A DNA stretch of 64,000 nucleotides from NCBI RefSeq assembly GCF_009760925.1, contig NZ_VRLV01000006.1:434264-498263 (forward strand), given 5' to 3'. The translations under genes were made by a program, and so were the position numbers. Positions 50,535 through 60,722 of this stretch are shown piece after piece; position 1 is the stretch's first letter; each line of letters begins with the position of its first letter. This DNA comes from Nonomuraea typhae. Its GTDB lineage: Bacteria; Actinomycetota; Actinomycetes; Streptosporangiales; Streptosporangiaceae. A model generated the notes under the pieces. The model saw nothing but the letters and a program-made list of their open reading frames with translations. It made no database searches and had not been told where the DNA came from.

Positions 50535-51464
50535 TCACTCCGCGATGAGCTCGACCCCCTGGGGGAGGGTGCCGTCCTGAGCCGTTTCGAGAAGGAAGGT
50601 GCGCAGGGTGGCGCGGAACGCCTGGGCGGCCCGGGTCGGCTCGACGTCCTTGCGGGCGGCCAGCGCGATGGTCCGGCTGAGCCCCGGCGGCGCCAGCGGC
50701 GTGCCGCTCAGGCCGGGCCGCCCGTCGAGGACCATCGACGGCACCACCGCCACGCCCAGCCCGGCCTCCACGAACCGCAGCACGGCGTCCATCTCGCCGC
50801 CCTCGACCGCGAAGCGCGGCTCGAAGCCCGCCTGCCGGCAGGCGGTCAGCGTGGTCTCGCGCAGGTCGTAGCCGCGCCGGAACATCACCATCGGCCGGCC
50901 GCGCAGGTCCTCGATCCTGGCGTACGGCTTGCGCGTGCGCTCGTGGCTGGGGGCGACGACGACGAGGTTCTCCCGCAGGATCTCCTCGGTGACCAGCGCC
51001 GGGTCGTCGTGCTGGAGCGGGGTGATGATCAGCGACAGGTCGATCTGGCCGCGGGCCAGCGCCCTGACGAGGTCGCGCGAGCCGCCTTCCTCGACGTGCA
51101 GCTGGATGCCGGGGTAGTCGCGGTGGAAGCGGGCCAGCACGTCGGCCAGCAGCCCGGCGCAGAGCGAGGGGGTGGCGCCCAGGCGGACCCGCCCTCGGCG
51201 CAGCCCGGCCAGCTCGGCCACCTCCTGCCGGGCGGTGTCGGCGTCGGCGAGCATGCGCCTGGCCAGCGGCAGCAGCGCCTCGCCCGCGGGGGTGAGCGTG
51301 ACGTTGCCGCGGGCCCGGGAGAACAGCGGCGCGCCCAGTTCGGCCTCCAGCGCCTTGATCTGCTTGCTCAGCGACGGCTGGGCCACGCGCATCCGCTCGG
51401 CGGCCTGGGTGAAGTGCCTGGTCTCCGCCACCGCGACGAAGTAGGCGAGCTGCTGCAACTGCAT
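50535..51464 (-). CDS. LysR-family regulator between the two sdh operons
   Basis: 309 residues from ATG 51464. The N-terminal helix-turn-helix (about 1-60) has LQQLAYFVAVAETRHFTQAA and AQPSLSKQIKALEAELGAPL. The substrate-binding domain runs from about 90 to 295. It is divergent from sdhC of operon 2, and the shared gap holds two matching palindromes. It therefore probably controls operon 2 and itself; whether it also acts on operon 1 is open. An ATG at 51473 gives three more residues. Confidence 0.9.
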   Translation of the reverse strand: MQLQQLAYFVAVAETRHFTQAAERMRVAQPSLSKQIKALEAELGAPLFSRARGNVTLTPAGEALLPLARRMLADADTARQEVAELAGLRRGRVRLGATPSLCAGLLADVLARFHRDYPGIQLHVEEGGSRDLVRALARGQIDLSLIITPLQHDDPALVTEEILRENLVVVAPSHERTRKPYARIEDLRGRPMVMFRRGYDLRETTLTACRQAGFEPRFAVEGGEMDAVLRFVEAGLGVAVVPSMVLDGRPGLSGTPLAPPGLSRTIALAARKDVEPTRAAQAFRATLRTFLLETAQDGTLPQGVELIAE

Positions 51465-51471
51465 GATTTCC

Positions 51472-51486
51472 ATAGCCTACGGCTAT
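51472..51486. promoter_or_regulatory. LysR operator-like palindrome 1
   Basis: ATAGCC-TAC-GGCTAT, a 15-base palindrome covering the start region of the LysR gene, as expected for an autoregulatory site. Confidence 0.7.
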
Positions 51487-51556
51487 CGCCGTTCTGTGAT
51501 TTTCCTCGCATGGGTGCTGGGCCGTTGGTGTCGCCAGCCGTACGAAACCAAGGGTC

Positions 51557-51571
51557 ATAGCCGGAGGCTAT
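51557..51571. promoter_or_regulatory. LysR operator-like palindrome 2
   Basis: ATAGCC-GGA-GGCTAT, the same half-sites as 51472-51486, 85 bases away. It lies about 60-75 bases before the predicted transcription start of sdhC operon 2, the usual position of a LysR recognition site. Confidence 0.75.
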
Positions 51572-51592
51572 GGAAACCAGACCTGTGATGAC

Positions 51593-51622
51593 TTGGACGG
51601 ATCATCCCTGGATACCTAGCGT
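51593..51622 (+). promoter_or_regulatory. Candidate promoter of sdh operon 2
   Basis: TTGGAC (51593-51598), 18-base spacer, TAGCGT (51617-51622). Transcription would start near 51629-51631, at the GTG of sdhC, giving a leaderless message; no ribosome-binding site is present. Confidence 0.55.
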
Positions 51623-51630
51623 TTCCTGAT

Positions 51631-52397
51631 GTGACCGCCACGATAGAGCGCGGGGCCGCGACGGCGCCCGTGAGCACCCCCAAGACCGGGACCGGCAAGG
51701 CTCCGGCTCCTCCAACGCCCAAGAAGTCCCGCGGGTTCCTGAGCTCGTCGAACGGCAGGAAAGTCGTCATGGCCGTCACGGGTGCCGTGATGGTGAGCTT
51801 CGTCGTCCTGCACATGCTGGGCAACCTGAAGATCTTCTTCGGCCGTGACTCGTTCAATGAGTACGCGCACTGGCTGCGGACGCTGCTGGAGCCGTTCGTG
51901 CCGTACCGGACGGTGCTGACCCTGCTGGAGGTCGGCCTGGTCCTGGCCGTGGTCCTGCACATGTGGGCGGCCATCACGCTGACCCGGCGCGCGCGCAAGG
52001 CCAGGCCGGTGAAGTACGTGGCCAAGAAGTCGCAGGCCACCGGGTACGCCACCCACATCATGCGGTGGGGTGGCGTCACCATCGCGCTCTACATCGTCTG
52101 GCACCTGCTCGACCTGACGTTCGGCGTGGTCAACCCGGCCGGGTTCCACTCCACGCCGGCCGACCGCATGATCGAGGGCTTCCAGCCGGGGCGCTGGTGG
52201 GTCACGGCCATCTACGTGATCGCCGTCCTGCTGGTCGGCCTGCATCTGCGGCACGGCATCTGGTCGTCCTTCCAGACGCTCGGCTGGCTCAAGGGGGAGC
52301 GCCGCCGGGTGGTACGGCTCGGCGCGCTGCTGGTCTCGGCCGTGGTGGTGCTCGGATTCCTGGCGCCGCCGCTGGCCATCATGTTCGGAGTGGTGAA

Positions 52398-52401
<4 letters not shown>
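51631..52401 (+). CDS. sdhC: Succinate dehydrogenase cytochrome b subunit (operon 2)
   Basis: 256 residues from GTG. A Pro/Lys-rich N-terminal tail (about 1-40) precedes five membrane helices typical of the single-anchor type B Sdh/Frd cytochrome b: VMAVTGAVMVSFVVLHMLGN, TLLEVGLVLAVVLHMWAA, and others. Candidate haem-ligand His are in VVLHMLG, VVLHMWA, IVWHLLD and GLHLRHGIW. It transfers electrons to menaquinone. It is coupled to the flavoprotein gene by a GTGA overlap. Confidence 0.93.
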
Positions 52402-54322
<1,921 letters not shown>

Positions 54323-54323
<1 letters not shown>

Positions 54324-55054
54324 TGGATCTCACTCTCAAGGTCTGGCGGCAGAGCGGTCCCGACGACGCCGGGCGCATGGTCACCTACCTGGCCAAGGAC
54401 GTCTCGCCGGACATGTCGTTCCTCGAGATGCTCGACGTGGTCAACGAGCGCCTCATCATGGAGGGCGACGACCCGATCGCCTTCGACCACGACTGCCGCG
54501 AGGGCATCTGCGGCATGTGCGGCATGGTCATCAACGGTGTGGCCCACGGCGAGCAGCGGGCCACCACGACGTGTCAGCTGCACATGCGCCACTTCGAGGA
54601 CGGCGCCGAGATCACCATCGAGCCGTGGCGGGCCGCGCCGTTCCCGGTCATCAAGGACCTGGTCGTGGACCGCAGCGCGTTCGACCGCATCATCCAGGCG
54701 GGCGGCTTCGTCTCGGTCCCGGCGGGCTCGGCGCCGGACGCCCACTCGATCCCGGTACGCAAGGAGGACGCCGACGACGCCTTCGACGCGGCGACCTGCA
54801 TCGGCTGCGGCGCCTGCGTGGCGGCCTGCCCGAACGGCTCGGCCTCGCTGTTCACCGCGGCGAAGATCACTCACCTGTCGCTGCTGCCGCAGGGCCAGCC
54901 GGAACGGCTGAGCCGCGCCAAGGCCATGGTGGACCAGATGGACGCCGAGGGCTTCGGCGGTTGCACGAACACCGGTGAGTGCACGGCGGTCTGCCCGAAG
55001 GGCATCCCGCTGGACACCATCGCGCGTATGAACGCCGACTACCTGAAGGCGTAG
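54323..55054 (+). CDS. sdhB: Succinate dehydrogenase iron-sulfur subunit (operon 2)
   Basis: 243 residues. The 2Fe-2S site is DCREGICGMCGMVING with a later Cys in TTTCQLH. The 4Fe-4S and 3Fe-4S ligands lie in CIGCGACVAACP and CTNTGECTAVCP. The start shares one base with the sdhA stop (TAATG), with AGCGGAG upstream. It completes the three-subunit type B complex. A strong terminator follows 11 bases after the stop. Confidence 0.95.
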
Positions 55055-55065
55055 CGGAGCAGAAG

Positions 55066-55102
55066 AAAGGGCCGCATCCCGGGGACGGGGTGCGGCCCTT
55101 TT
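55066..55102 (+). terminator. Rho-independent terminator of sdh operon 2
   Basis: A 15-bp stem (55066-55080 with 55087-55101, one G-T pair), a six-base loop and a TTTT end. This is the clearest terminator in the window. Confidence 0.92.
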
Positions 55103-55132
55103 GCGTGCGCCGCAGGGCACAGTGTAGGCGAC

Positions 55133-55185
55133 TTGCGTACACCTATCCTCACGCGTACAGTGTTCACAGGCGTGCACGACGTGCA
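55133..55185 (+). promoter_or_regulatory. Promoter with four CGTRCA repeats before the P450 operon
   Basis: TTGCGT (55133-55138) and TACAGT (55156-55161) are separated by 17 bases, an ordinary housekeeping-type promoter. CGTACA occurs at 55136 and 55154 and CGTGCA at 55171 and 55180, so the repeats overlap the -35, the -10 and the region just after the start. This suggests repression by a DNA-binding protein not encoded nearby. GGAGG and the ATG follow at 55192-55206. Confidence 0.6.
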
Positions 55186-55203
55186 CAGACTGGAGGACAC
55201 GCT

Positions 55204-56382
55204 ATGACCGAGTCGCTCGCGGCGCTTCCCCTGACCCGGCCCAAGAGCCGCCCCTGGGACCCGCCCGCCGAGTACGCGACGCTGCGCGAGCAGAAGCCGC
55301 TGTGGCCGTTCACCTTCCCCGACGGCCACGAAGGCTGGCTGGCGGTCGGCCACGAGGTGGTCCGGGAGATCGTCGCGGACCCGCGCTTCAGCGCCCGCCA
55401 GGAGCTGCGGCACTACCACGCGGCCGCCATCGAGATGCCGCCGGCCGAGCCCGGTGAGCTGCTCAACATGGACGCGCCGGAGCACACCCGCCTGCGCAAG
55501 CTGCTGGCCGGCAAGTTCACCGTGCGCCGCATGGCCCAGCTCACCGAGCGGATCGAGCAGATCGTCACCGAGCACCTGGACGCCATGGAGGCCAACGGGC
55601 CCGGCGCCGACCTGGTGGAGGCATTCGCCAAGCCGGTGCCGGCCATGGTGATCTGCGAACTGCTGGGCGTGCCGTACGCCGACCGGGCGGAGTTCCAGGC
55701 GTGGACCGCCACGCTCAGCGGTGTCGAAGCCCCTCCGGAGGAGCAGTACGCCGCCTACGGCTCCCTCGTCGAGTACATCGGCAAGCTGGTCCAGTCCAAG
55801 CGGGCCAACCCGGCCGAGGACGTGTTCAGCGACCTGACCACCAGCGACCTGAGCGACGCGGAACTGGTCGGACTCGGCATCTTCCTGCTCAGCGCCGGGC
55901 TGGACACCACCGCCAACATGATCGGGCTGGGCACCTTCGCCCTGCTGGAGCACCCCGACCAGCTCGAGATCCTGCGCCGGGAGCCGGAGCTGATCGGCAA
56001 CGCCGTCGAGGAGCTGATGCGCTACCTCACCATCGTCAACGTCGTCGCCCGCGCCGCCGCGGAGGACGTCGTGATCGGCGGCGAGCAGATCAAGGCGGGG
56101 CAGACCGTCGCCCTGGCCGTCCAGGCGGCCAACCGCGACGCGGCCCGCTTCCCGAACGCCGACACCCTGGACCTGCGCCGGGAGACCACCGGCCACCTCG
56201 CCTTCGGCCACGGGGCACACCAGTGCCTCGGCCAGCAACTGGCCAGGGTCGAGATGCGCGCCGCCTTCCCGGCCCTGCTCAGCCGCTTCCCGGGGCTGCG
56301 GCTGGCCGTACCGGTGGAGGAAGTCCCCATGCGGGACGGTCAGGACATCTTCGGGGTGCACCGCCTCCCGGTGACCTGGTGA
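55204..56382 (+). CDS. Cytochrome P450
   Basis: 392 residues, normal for a soluble bacterial P450. The haem motif is FGHGAHQCLGQQLAR with Cys341. The I-helix reads LSAGLDTTANM, so the acid-alcohol pair is Asp-Thr (common form is Glu/Asp-Thr). The K-helix ELMRYL has E and R, and AAEDVVIGGEQIKAGQTV precedes AANRDAARFPNADTLDLRRE. The motif pattern matches CYP105-like enzymes, but the substrate cannot be told. GGAGG stands before the ATG. It overlaps the sigma-factor gene (GTGA). Its redox partners are the last two genes of the same operon. Confidence 0.93.
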   Translation: MTESLAALPLTRPKSRPWDPPAEYATLREQKPLWPFTFPDGHEGWLAVGHEVVREIVADPRFSARQELRHYHAAAIEMPPAEPGELLNMDAPEHTRLRKLLAGKFTVRRMAQLTERIEQIVTEHLDAMEANGPGADLVEAFAKPVPAMVICELLGVPYADRAEFQAWTATLSGVEAPPEEQYAAYGSLVEYIGKLVQSKRANPAEDVFSDLTTSDLSDAELVGLGIFLLSAGLDTTANMIGLGTFALLEHPDQLEILRREPELIGNAVEELMRYLTIVNVVARAAAEDVVIGGEQIKAGQTVALAVQAANRDAARFPNADTLDLRRETTGHLAFGHGAHQCLGQQLARVEMRAAFPALLSRFPGLRLAVPVEEVPMRDGQDIFGVHRLPVTW

Positions 56383-56897
56383 CCGCGGCCCTCAGCTGGG
56401 AGGCCATCGTACGGACGCACTCCGCCCGCGTGTACGGACTCGCCTTCCGGCTGACGGGCGACCCGCACGATGCGGAAGACCTGACCCAGGAGGTCTTCTA
56501 CAAGGTCTTCAAGTCCCTGGCGACCTACAAACCGGGCAGCTTCGAGGGCTGGCTGCACCGGATCACCACGAACCTGTTCCTCGACGGGGTACGGCGGCGC
56601 GCCCGCGTCAACGTCAACCTGCTCGGCGACGAGTCGGCCGAACGGCTGCCCGCCCGCGGGCCCACACCCGAGCAGGTCTGGGACGAGCTGCACTTCGAGC
56701 CCGACATCCAGGACGCGCTCCAGGCGCTCACTCCCGCCCATCGGGCCGCGGTCGTGCTGTGCGACGTGGAGGGCCTGCCGTACGACGCGGTCGCGGCGGC
56801 GCTCGGCGTCAAGACCGGCACGATCCGCAGCCGCATCCACCGCGGCCGCGCCCAGCTCAGGGCCAGCCTTCACCACCGCTCCCCATCACCGCGCTGA
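56379..56897 (+). CDS. SigE-like ECF RNA polymerase sigma factor
   Basis: 172 residues from GTG. Sigma region 2 has RVYGLAFRLTGDPHDAEDLT and FEGWLHRITTNLFLDGVRRR. Region 4 has AAVVLCDVEGLPYDAVAAAL and VKTGTIRSRIHRGRAQLR. These closely follow the SigE group that responds to envelope stress. That group normally has an anti-sigma gene next to it; none is present here. It is coupled to the P450 before it, and a DUF4097 gene follows 11 bases later. Confidence 0.92.
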   Translation: MTAALSWEAIVRTHSARVYGLAFRLTGDPHDAEDLTQEVFYKVFKSLATYKPGSFEGWLHRITTNLFLDGVRRRARVNVNLLGDESAERLPARGPTPEQVWDELHFEPDIQDALQALTPAHRAAVVLCDVEGLPYDAVAAALGVKTGTIRSRIHRGRAQLRASLHHRSPSPR

Positions 56898-56908
56898 AAG
56901 GACATGAC

Positions 56909-57700
56909 ATGCCCACCTTCGACACGCCCGGACCCATCCAGGCCACCATCGAGTTCGGCTCCGGCGAGGTTCGCGTCAACGCCGGCGACCGGCAGGAGAC
57001 ACTGGTCGAGGTGCGTCCCGCCGAGCCCGACCGGGCCGCCGACCAGCAACTGGCCCAGCAGACCGAGATCTCCTACGCCGACGGCAAGCTGCTGGTGCGG
57101 GCGCCGCGCGAGACCTCGCGCCGCTGGTCGCCGAAGAAGCCGCCGTCGGTCGTGCTGACCGTCCAGCTTCCCGCCGAGTCCGAGCTGACCGCCGACGCCT
57201 ACTACGGCGCCATCCGCGTCGCCGGCAGCCTCGGCGACACCCGGGTGCACACCTCGCACGGCGACATCTCGCTGGACGAGACCGCCACCGTGCGGGCCAG
57301 CTCCGAGCACGGCGACATCATCGTCAACAAGCCGATCGGGCCCGTGGACATCGCCACCAACGGCACCGTCCGCATCGGCGACGCCGGCTCCACGATCACG
57401 ATCACCGCCGGCAACGGCGACATCGTCATCGACCGCGCCCGCGCCGACGTCAAGGCCACCGCCTCGCACGGCAGCATCCGCATCGGGCGGCTGGCCGCCG
57501 GCAACGCCGTCCTGGAGGCCGGCTACGGCAGCGTCTCCGTCGGCATCCCCCGCACCACCACCGCCGACGTGGACGTGAACTCCGCGCACGGCCAGGTGCG
57601 CGACACGCTCGACACCGGCCGCGCGCCCGTCCACACCGACGCCAAGGCCGACATCTACGCCCGCACGACTTACGGAGACATCGATGTCCACTGGGCCTGA
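56909..57700 (+). CDS. DUF4097 beta-strand repeat protein
   Basis: 263 residues with no signal peptide or membrane helix. From about 90 onward it is built of short beta repeats of the DUF4097 type, for example TRVHTSHGDISLDET, VRASSEHGDIIVNKP, VKATASHGSIRIGRL and AVLEAGYGSVSVGIP, with a recurring HG[DS]I core. Such proteins form a beta helix; many accompany ABC transporters of the type that follows. GAAAGGAC precedes the ATG. Its last 17 bases overlap the ATPase gene. Confidence 0.85.
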   Translation: MPTFDTPGPIQATIEFGSGEVRVNAGDRQETLVEVRPAEPDRAADQQLAQQTEISYADGKLLVRAPRETSRRWSPKKPPSVVLTVQLPAESELTADAYYGAIRVAGSLGDTRVHTSHGDISLDETATVRASSEHGDIIVNKPIGPVDIATNGTVRIGDAGSTITITAGNGDIVIDRARADVKATASHGSIRIGRLAAGNAVLEAGYGSVSVGIPRTTTADVDVNSAHGQVRDTLDTGRAPVHTDAKADIYARTTYGDIDVHWA

Positions 57701-58616
57701 CATGATCACGGTCTCCGGCCTGCAGAAGTCGTACGGCTCGCACCGCGTCCTCGACGGGGTGGACCTGCGGATCCCGGAAGGTTCGATCTTCTCCCTGCTC
57801 GGCCCGAACGGCGCGGGCAAGACCACGACGGTGCAGATCCTGTCCACGCTGATCAAGGCCAGTGCGGGCCAGGTCACCGTGGCCGGGCACGACCTGGCCA
57901 CGAAGCCGGACTCGGTGCGCGCCGCCATCGGCGTCACCGGCCAGTTCTCCGCGGTGGACGGCCTGCTCACCGGCGAGGAGAACCTGCGCCTGATGGCCGA
58001 CCTCCACCGCCTGGGCCGGTCCAGGGGCCGCAAGAAGGCCCGCGAGCTGCTGGAGCGCTTCGACCTCACCGCCGCTGCCCGCAAGCGGGCCTCCACCTAC
58101 TCCGGCGGCATGCGGCGCCGCCTCGACCTGGCCATGACCATGGTCGGCAACCCGCGGCTCATCTTCCTCGACGAGCCCACCACCGGCCTCGACCCGCGCA
58201 GCCGCCGTTCGATGTGGGGGATCGTGCGCGAGCTGGTCTCCGAGGACAAGGTCACCATCTTCCTCACCACGCAGTACCTGGAGGAGGCCGACCAGCTCGC
58301 CGACCGCATCGCCATGCTCAACGGCGGCCGGATCGTCGCCGAGGGCACCGCGCAGGAGCTCAAGCGGCTGGTCCCCGGCGGCCACATCAGCCTGAAGTTC
58401 GCCGACTCCGCCGGCTACCAGCTCGCGCTGCGCGGCGTCGGCCCGATCTCCCGCAACGACGAGGCGCTGACCCTTCTCGTCCCCAACAGCGGCGGCACCA
58501 CGACCCTGCGCGGCCTGACCGAATGGCTCGACAACAACGCGATCAAGGTCGAGGAGCTGTCGGTGCACACCCCCGACCTCGACGACGTCTTCCTCGCCCT
58601 CACGGAGTCCCGATGA
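57684..58616 (+). CDS. ABC transporter ATP-binding protein, DrrA type
   Basis: 310 residues. Walker A is LLGPNGAGKTT (about 36-46), the signature is YSGGMRRRLDLAM, Walker B is LIFLDEPTTGLDPRSR and the H-loop region is FLTTQYLEEAD. The C-terminal ~80 residues (VPGGHISLKF to DDVFLALTE) are the extension of drug-resistance ATPases such as DrrA. ACGGAGA stands upstream of ATG 57684, inside the DUF4097 gene. With the next gene it forms an exporter. Confidence 0.93.
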   Translation: MSTGPDMITVSGLQKSYGSHRVLDGVDLRIPEGSIFSLLGPNGAGKTTTVQILSTLIKASAGQVTVAGHDLATKPDSVRAAIGVTGQFSAVDGLLTGEENLRLMADLHRLGRSRGRKKARELLERFDLTAAARKRASTYSGGMRRRLDLAMTMVGNPRLIFLDEPTTGLDPRSRRSMWGIVRELVSEDKVTIFLTTQYLEEADQLADRIAMLNGGRIVAEGTAQELKRLVPGGHISLKFADSAGYQLALRGVGPISRNDEALTLLVPNSGGTTTLRGLTEWLDNNAIKVEELSVHTPDLDDVFLALTESR

Positions 58617-59398
58617 TTCGCGCGCTGACCGACTCGGCGACCATGCTGCGCCGCCAGCTGCGGCACATCTGGCGCTACCCGGCCCTGACCCTGACCGCGG
58701 CCGGCGTCCCGGTCATCTTCCTGCTGCTGTTCGTCTACGTCTTCGGCGGCACGATGGGCATCGGCATCGAGAACGGCGCCGGCGACCCGCGCACCGCCTA
58801 CGCCAACTACCTCGCGCCCGGCATCATCCTGATGACCATCGTCGCGCAGGCCCAGGGCACCGCCATCTCGGTGGCCACCGACATGACCGACGGCATCGTG
58901 GCCCGGTTCAAGACCATGGCCATCGCCCGGGTCTCCGTGCTGACCGGGCACGTGATCGGCAGCCTCATCCAGACCATGATCGCGATCGTCGCGGTCATCG
59001 CGGCCGCCCTGCTCGTCGGCTTCCGGCCGAACGCGGGCGTCGTCGAGTGGGTGGGCGTCTTCGGCGTGCTGGCGATGGTCGGCTTCGCGTTCACCTGGTT
59101 CGCCACGGCGCTCGGCATGGTCACCGACGACGTGACCGCCGCCAGCAACCTGCCCATGCCGCTGCTCCTCCTGCCCTTCCTCGGCAGCGGTTTCGTCCCC
59201 ACCGAGTCGATGCCCTCGGCCGTGCGCTGGTTCGCCGAGAACCAGCCCCTCACCCCCGTCACCGAGACCCTGCGCGCCCTGCTGAACGGCACGCCGGTCG
59301 GCGACAGCCTCCTGCACTCGGCCATCTGGAGCGCCGTCATCGCCCTGCTCGGCTACCTGTGGGCCAAGAGGCTCTACAACCGCGACCCCGGAAAGTGA
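58613..59398 (+). CDS. ABC-2 type transporter permease, DrrB type
   Basis: 261 residues, six membrane helices, for example LTLTAAGVPVIFLLLFVYVF and TMIAIVAVIAAALLVGF. The conserved ARFKTMAIARV and PLLLLPFLGSGFVP segments are typical of ABC2 membrane proteins in daunorubicin-type exporters. It is coupled to the ATPase by an ATGA overlap. The exported compound is unknown; the P450 in the same operon suggests a hydroxylated metabolite. Confidence 0.9.
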   Translation: MIRALTDSATMLRRQLRHIWRYPALTLTAAGVPVIFLLLFVYVFGGTMGIGIENGAGDPRTAYANYLAPGIILMTIVAQAQGTAISVATDMTDGIVARFKTMAIARVSVLTGHVIGSLIQTMIAIVAVIAAALLVGFRPNAGVVEWVGVFGVLAMVGFAFTWFATALGMVTDDVTAASNLPMPLLLLPFLGSGFVPTESMPSAVRWFAENQPLTPVTETLRALLNGTPVGDSLLHSAIWSAVIALLGYLWAKRLYNRDPGK

Positions 59399-59403
59399 AG
59401 ACC

Positions 59404-59604
59404 ATGAAGATCACTCTCAACGAGGACAAGTGCATCGGCGGCGGTCAGTGCGTCCTGGTCGCGCCGGAGATCTTCGACCAGCGTGAAGAGGACGGCATCG
59501 GCATCGTCCTCGACGCCGAGCCCCCGGCCGATCAGCACCGCGCGGTGCGCGACGCGGCGCTCGTCTGCCCGGCCGCGGCCATCCAGATCCAGGACGCGGG
59601 CTGA
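59404..59604 (+). CDS. 3Fe-4S ferredoxin
   Basis: 66 residues. Cys10, Cys16 (CIGGGQC) and Cys55 (LVCPAAA) are the only cluster cysteines, with a Gly where a 4Fe-4S ferredoxin has its extra Cys, so a 3Fe-4S cluster is expected. This is the small ferredoxin type that feeds electrons to actinomycete P450s. It sits six bases after the ABC permease stop and overlaps the reductase start (TGATG). Confidence 0.92.
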   Translation: MKITLNEDKCIGGGQCVLVAPEIFDQREEDGIGIVLDAEPPADQHRAVRDAALVCPAAAIQIQDAG

Positions 59605-60719
59605 TGAACGTGCTGGTCATCGGCGCCTCGGTCGGCGGCCTGACCGTCGTGGAGGCGCTGCGTGCCAAGGGCTTCGACGGCATGATCCGGCTGGTCGGCG
59701 AGGAGCGCCACCGTCCCTACGACCGGCCGCCGCTGTCCAAGGAGGTCCTCACGGAGTCCTGGCCGATGGAGCGCACCCTGCTGCGCGGCGACGACCCGCC
59801 GGACTGCGACCTGGTGCTGGGACGCCGGGCCGTACATCTGGATCTGGGCGTGCGCGAGGTGGCTCTGGACGACGGGCGGCGCCTGCCGTACGACCGGCTG
59901 GTCATCGCGACCGGGCTGACCCCGCGGCGGCTGCCCGGCCAGCGGCTGCTGGCCGGCGTCCACACGCTGCGCACCATCGACGAGGCGATCGCGCTGCGGG
60001 CGGCCCTTCACGCCGCGACGCGGGTGGCGGTGGCCGGCGCGGGCGTGCTCGGCTGCGAGATCGCCGCCGCCGCCCGCACGCTCGGCCTGCCGGTGACGCT
60101 CGTCGATCCGGCGCAGGTGCCGATGGCCCGCCAGCTCCGCACCACGCTCGGCCGCATGGTCGGCGCGATGCACGAGAAGCAGGGCGTGGAGTTGCGCCTC
60201 GGCACGGGCGTCGCCTCCTTCCTCGGTACGGCCCGCGTCGAGGGCCTGGAGCTGACCGGCGGCGGGACCGTCCCGGCGGACCTGGTCGTGGTGACCGCCG
60301 GATCGGTCCCGGCGACCGGCTGGCTGAACGGCACCGGCCTGGGCCTGAACGACGGCGTCGAGTGCGACGCGTACGGCAGGGCCGCCCCGGACGTCTACGC
60401 GGTCGGCGACGTGGCCCGCTACCCGCACGGACGTGTGGAGAGCCGGACCAACGCCACCGAGCAGGCGCTCACCGTGGCCGCGAACATCATGGGCGAGGAG
60501 CGCCCGTTCTCCACGATCCCGTACTTCTGGAGCGACCAGTACGGCGTCAAGATCCAGGTCCACGGCACGATCGGCCCGCACGACCGGATCCGCTGGACCG
60601 ACGGCGACCCAGAGCAGCCGCGCTGGGTCGCCCTGGCCGAGAACGGCGAGGCGGTCACCGCGGCCGTCGGCTGGAACCACCCCCGCGGCGCCCGCCTGGC
60701 CCGCCGGCAGGTCGGTTGA
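59604..60719 (+). CDS. NAD(P)H-dependent ferredoxin reductase (FAD)
   Basis: 371 residues. The FAD-binding motif is VIGASVGGLTVVEAL (5-19) and the NAD(P)-binding motif VAGAGVLGCEIAAAARTLG (near 143-161). PYDRPPLSKEVL is the flavin-stabilising Pro-Pro-Leu-Ser-Lys of the rubredoxin/ferredoxin reductase group. VYAVGDVARYPH binds FAD near 268-279. It passes electrons from NAD(P)H to the ferredoxin and then to the P450. It is the last gene of the operon and is convergent with the phosphotransferase gene three bases away. Confidence 0.93.
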   Translation: MNVLVIGASVGGLTVVEALRAKGFDGMIRLVGEERHRPYDRPPLSKEVLTESWPMERTLLRGDDPPDCDLVLGRRAVHLDLGVREVALDDGRRLPYDRLVIATGLTPRRLPGQRLLAGVHTLRTIDEAIALRAALHAATRVAVAGAGVLGCEIAAAARTLGLPVTLVDPAQVPMARQLRTTLGRMVGAMHEKQGVELRLGTGVASFLGTARVEGLELTGGGTVPADLVVVTAGSVPATGWLNGTGLGLNDGVECDAYGRAAPDVYAVGDVARYPHGRVESRTNATEQALTVAANIMGEERPFSTIPYFWSDQYGVKIQVHGTIGPHDRIRWTDGDPEQPRWVALAENGEAVTAAVGWNHPRGARLARRQVG

Positions 60720-60722
60720 GCC

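Noticed and set aside
55204..60719. Natural-product biosynthetic cluster
   Set aside because: Only tailoring, export and regulatory genes are present; no core enzyme such as PKS, NRPS or terpene synthase.
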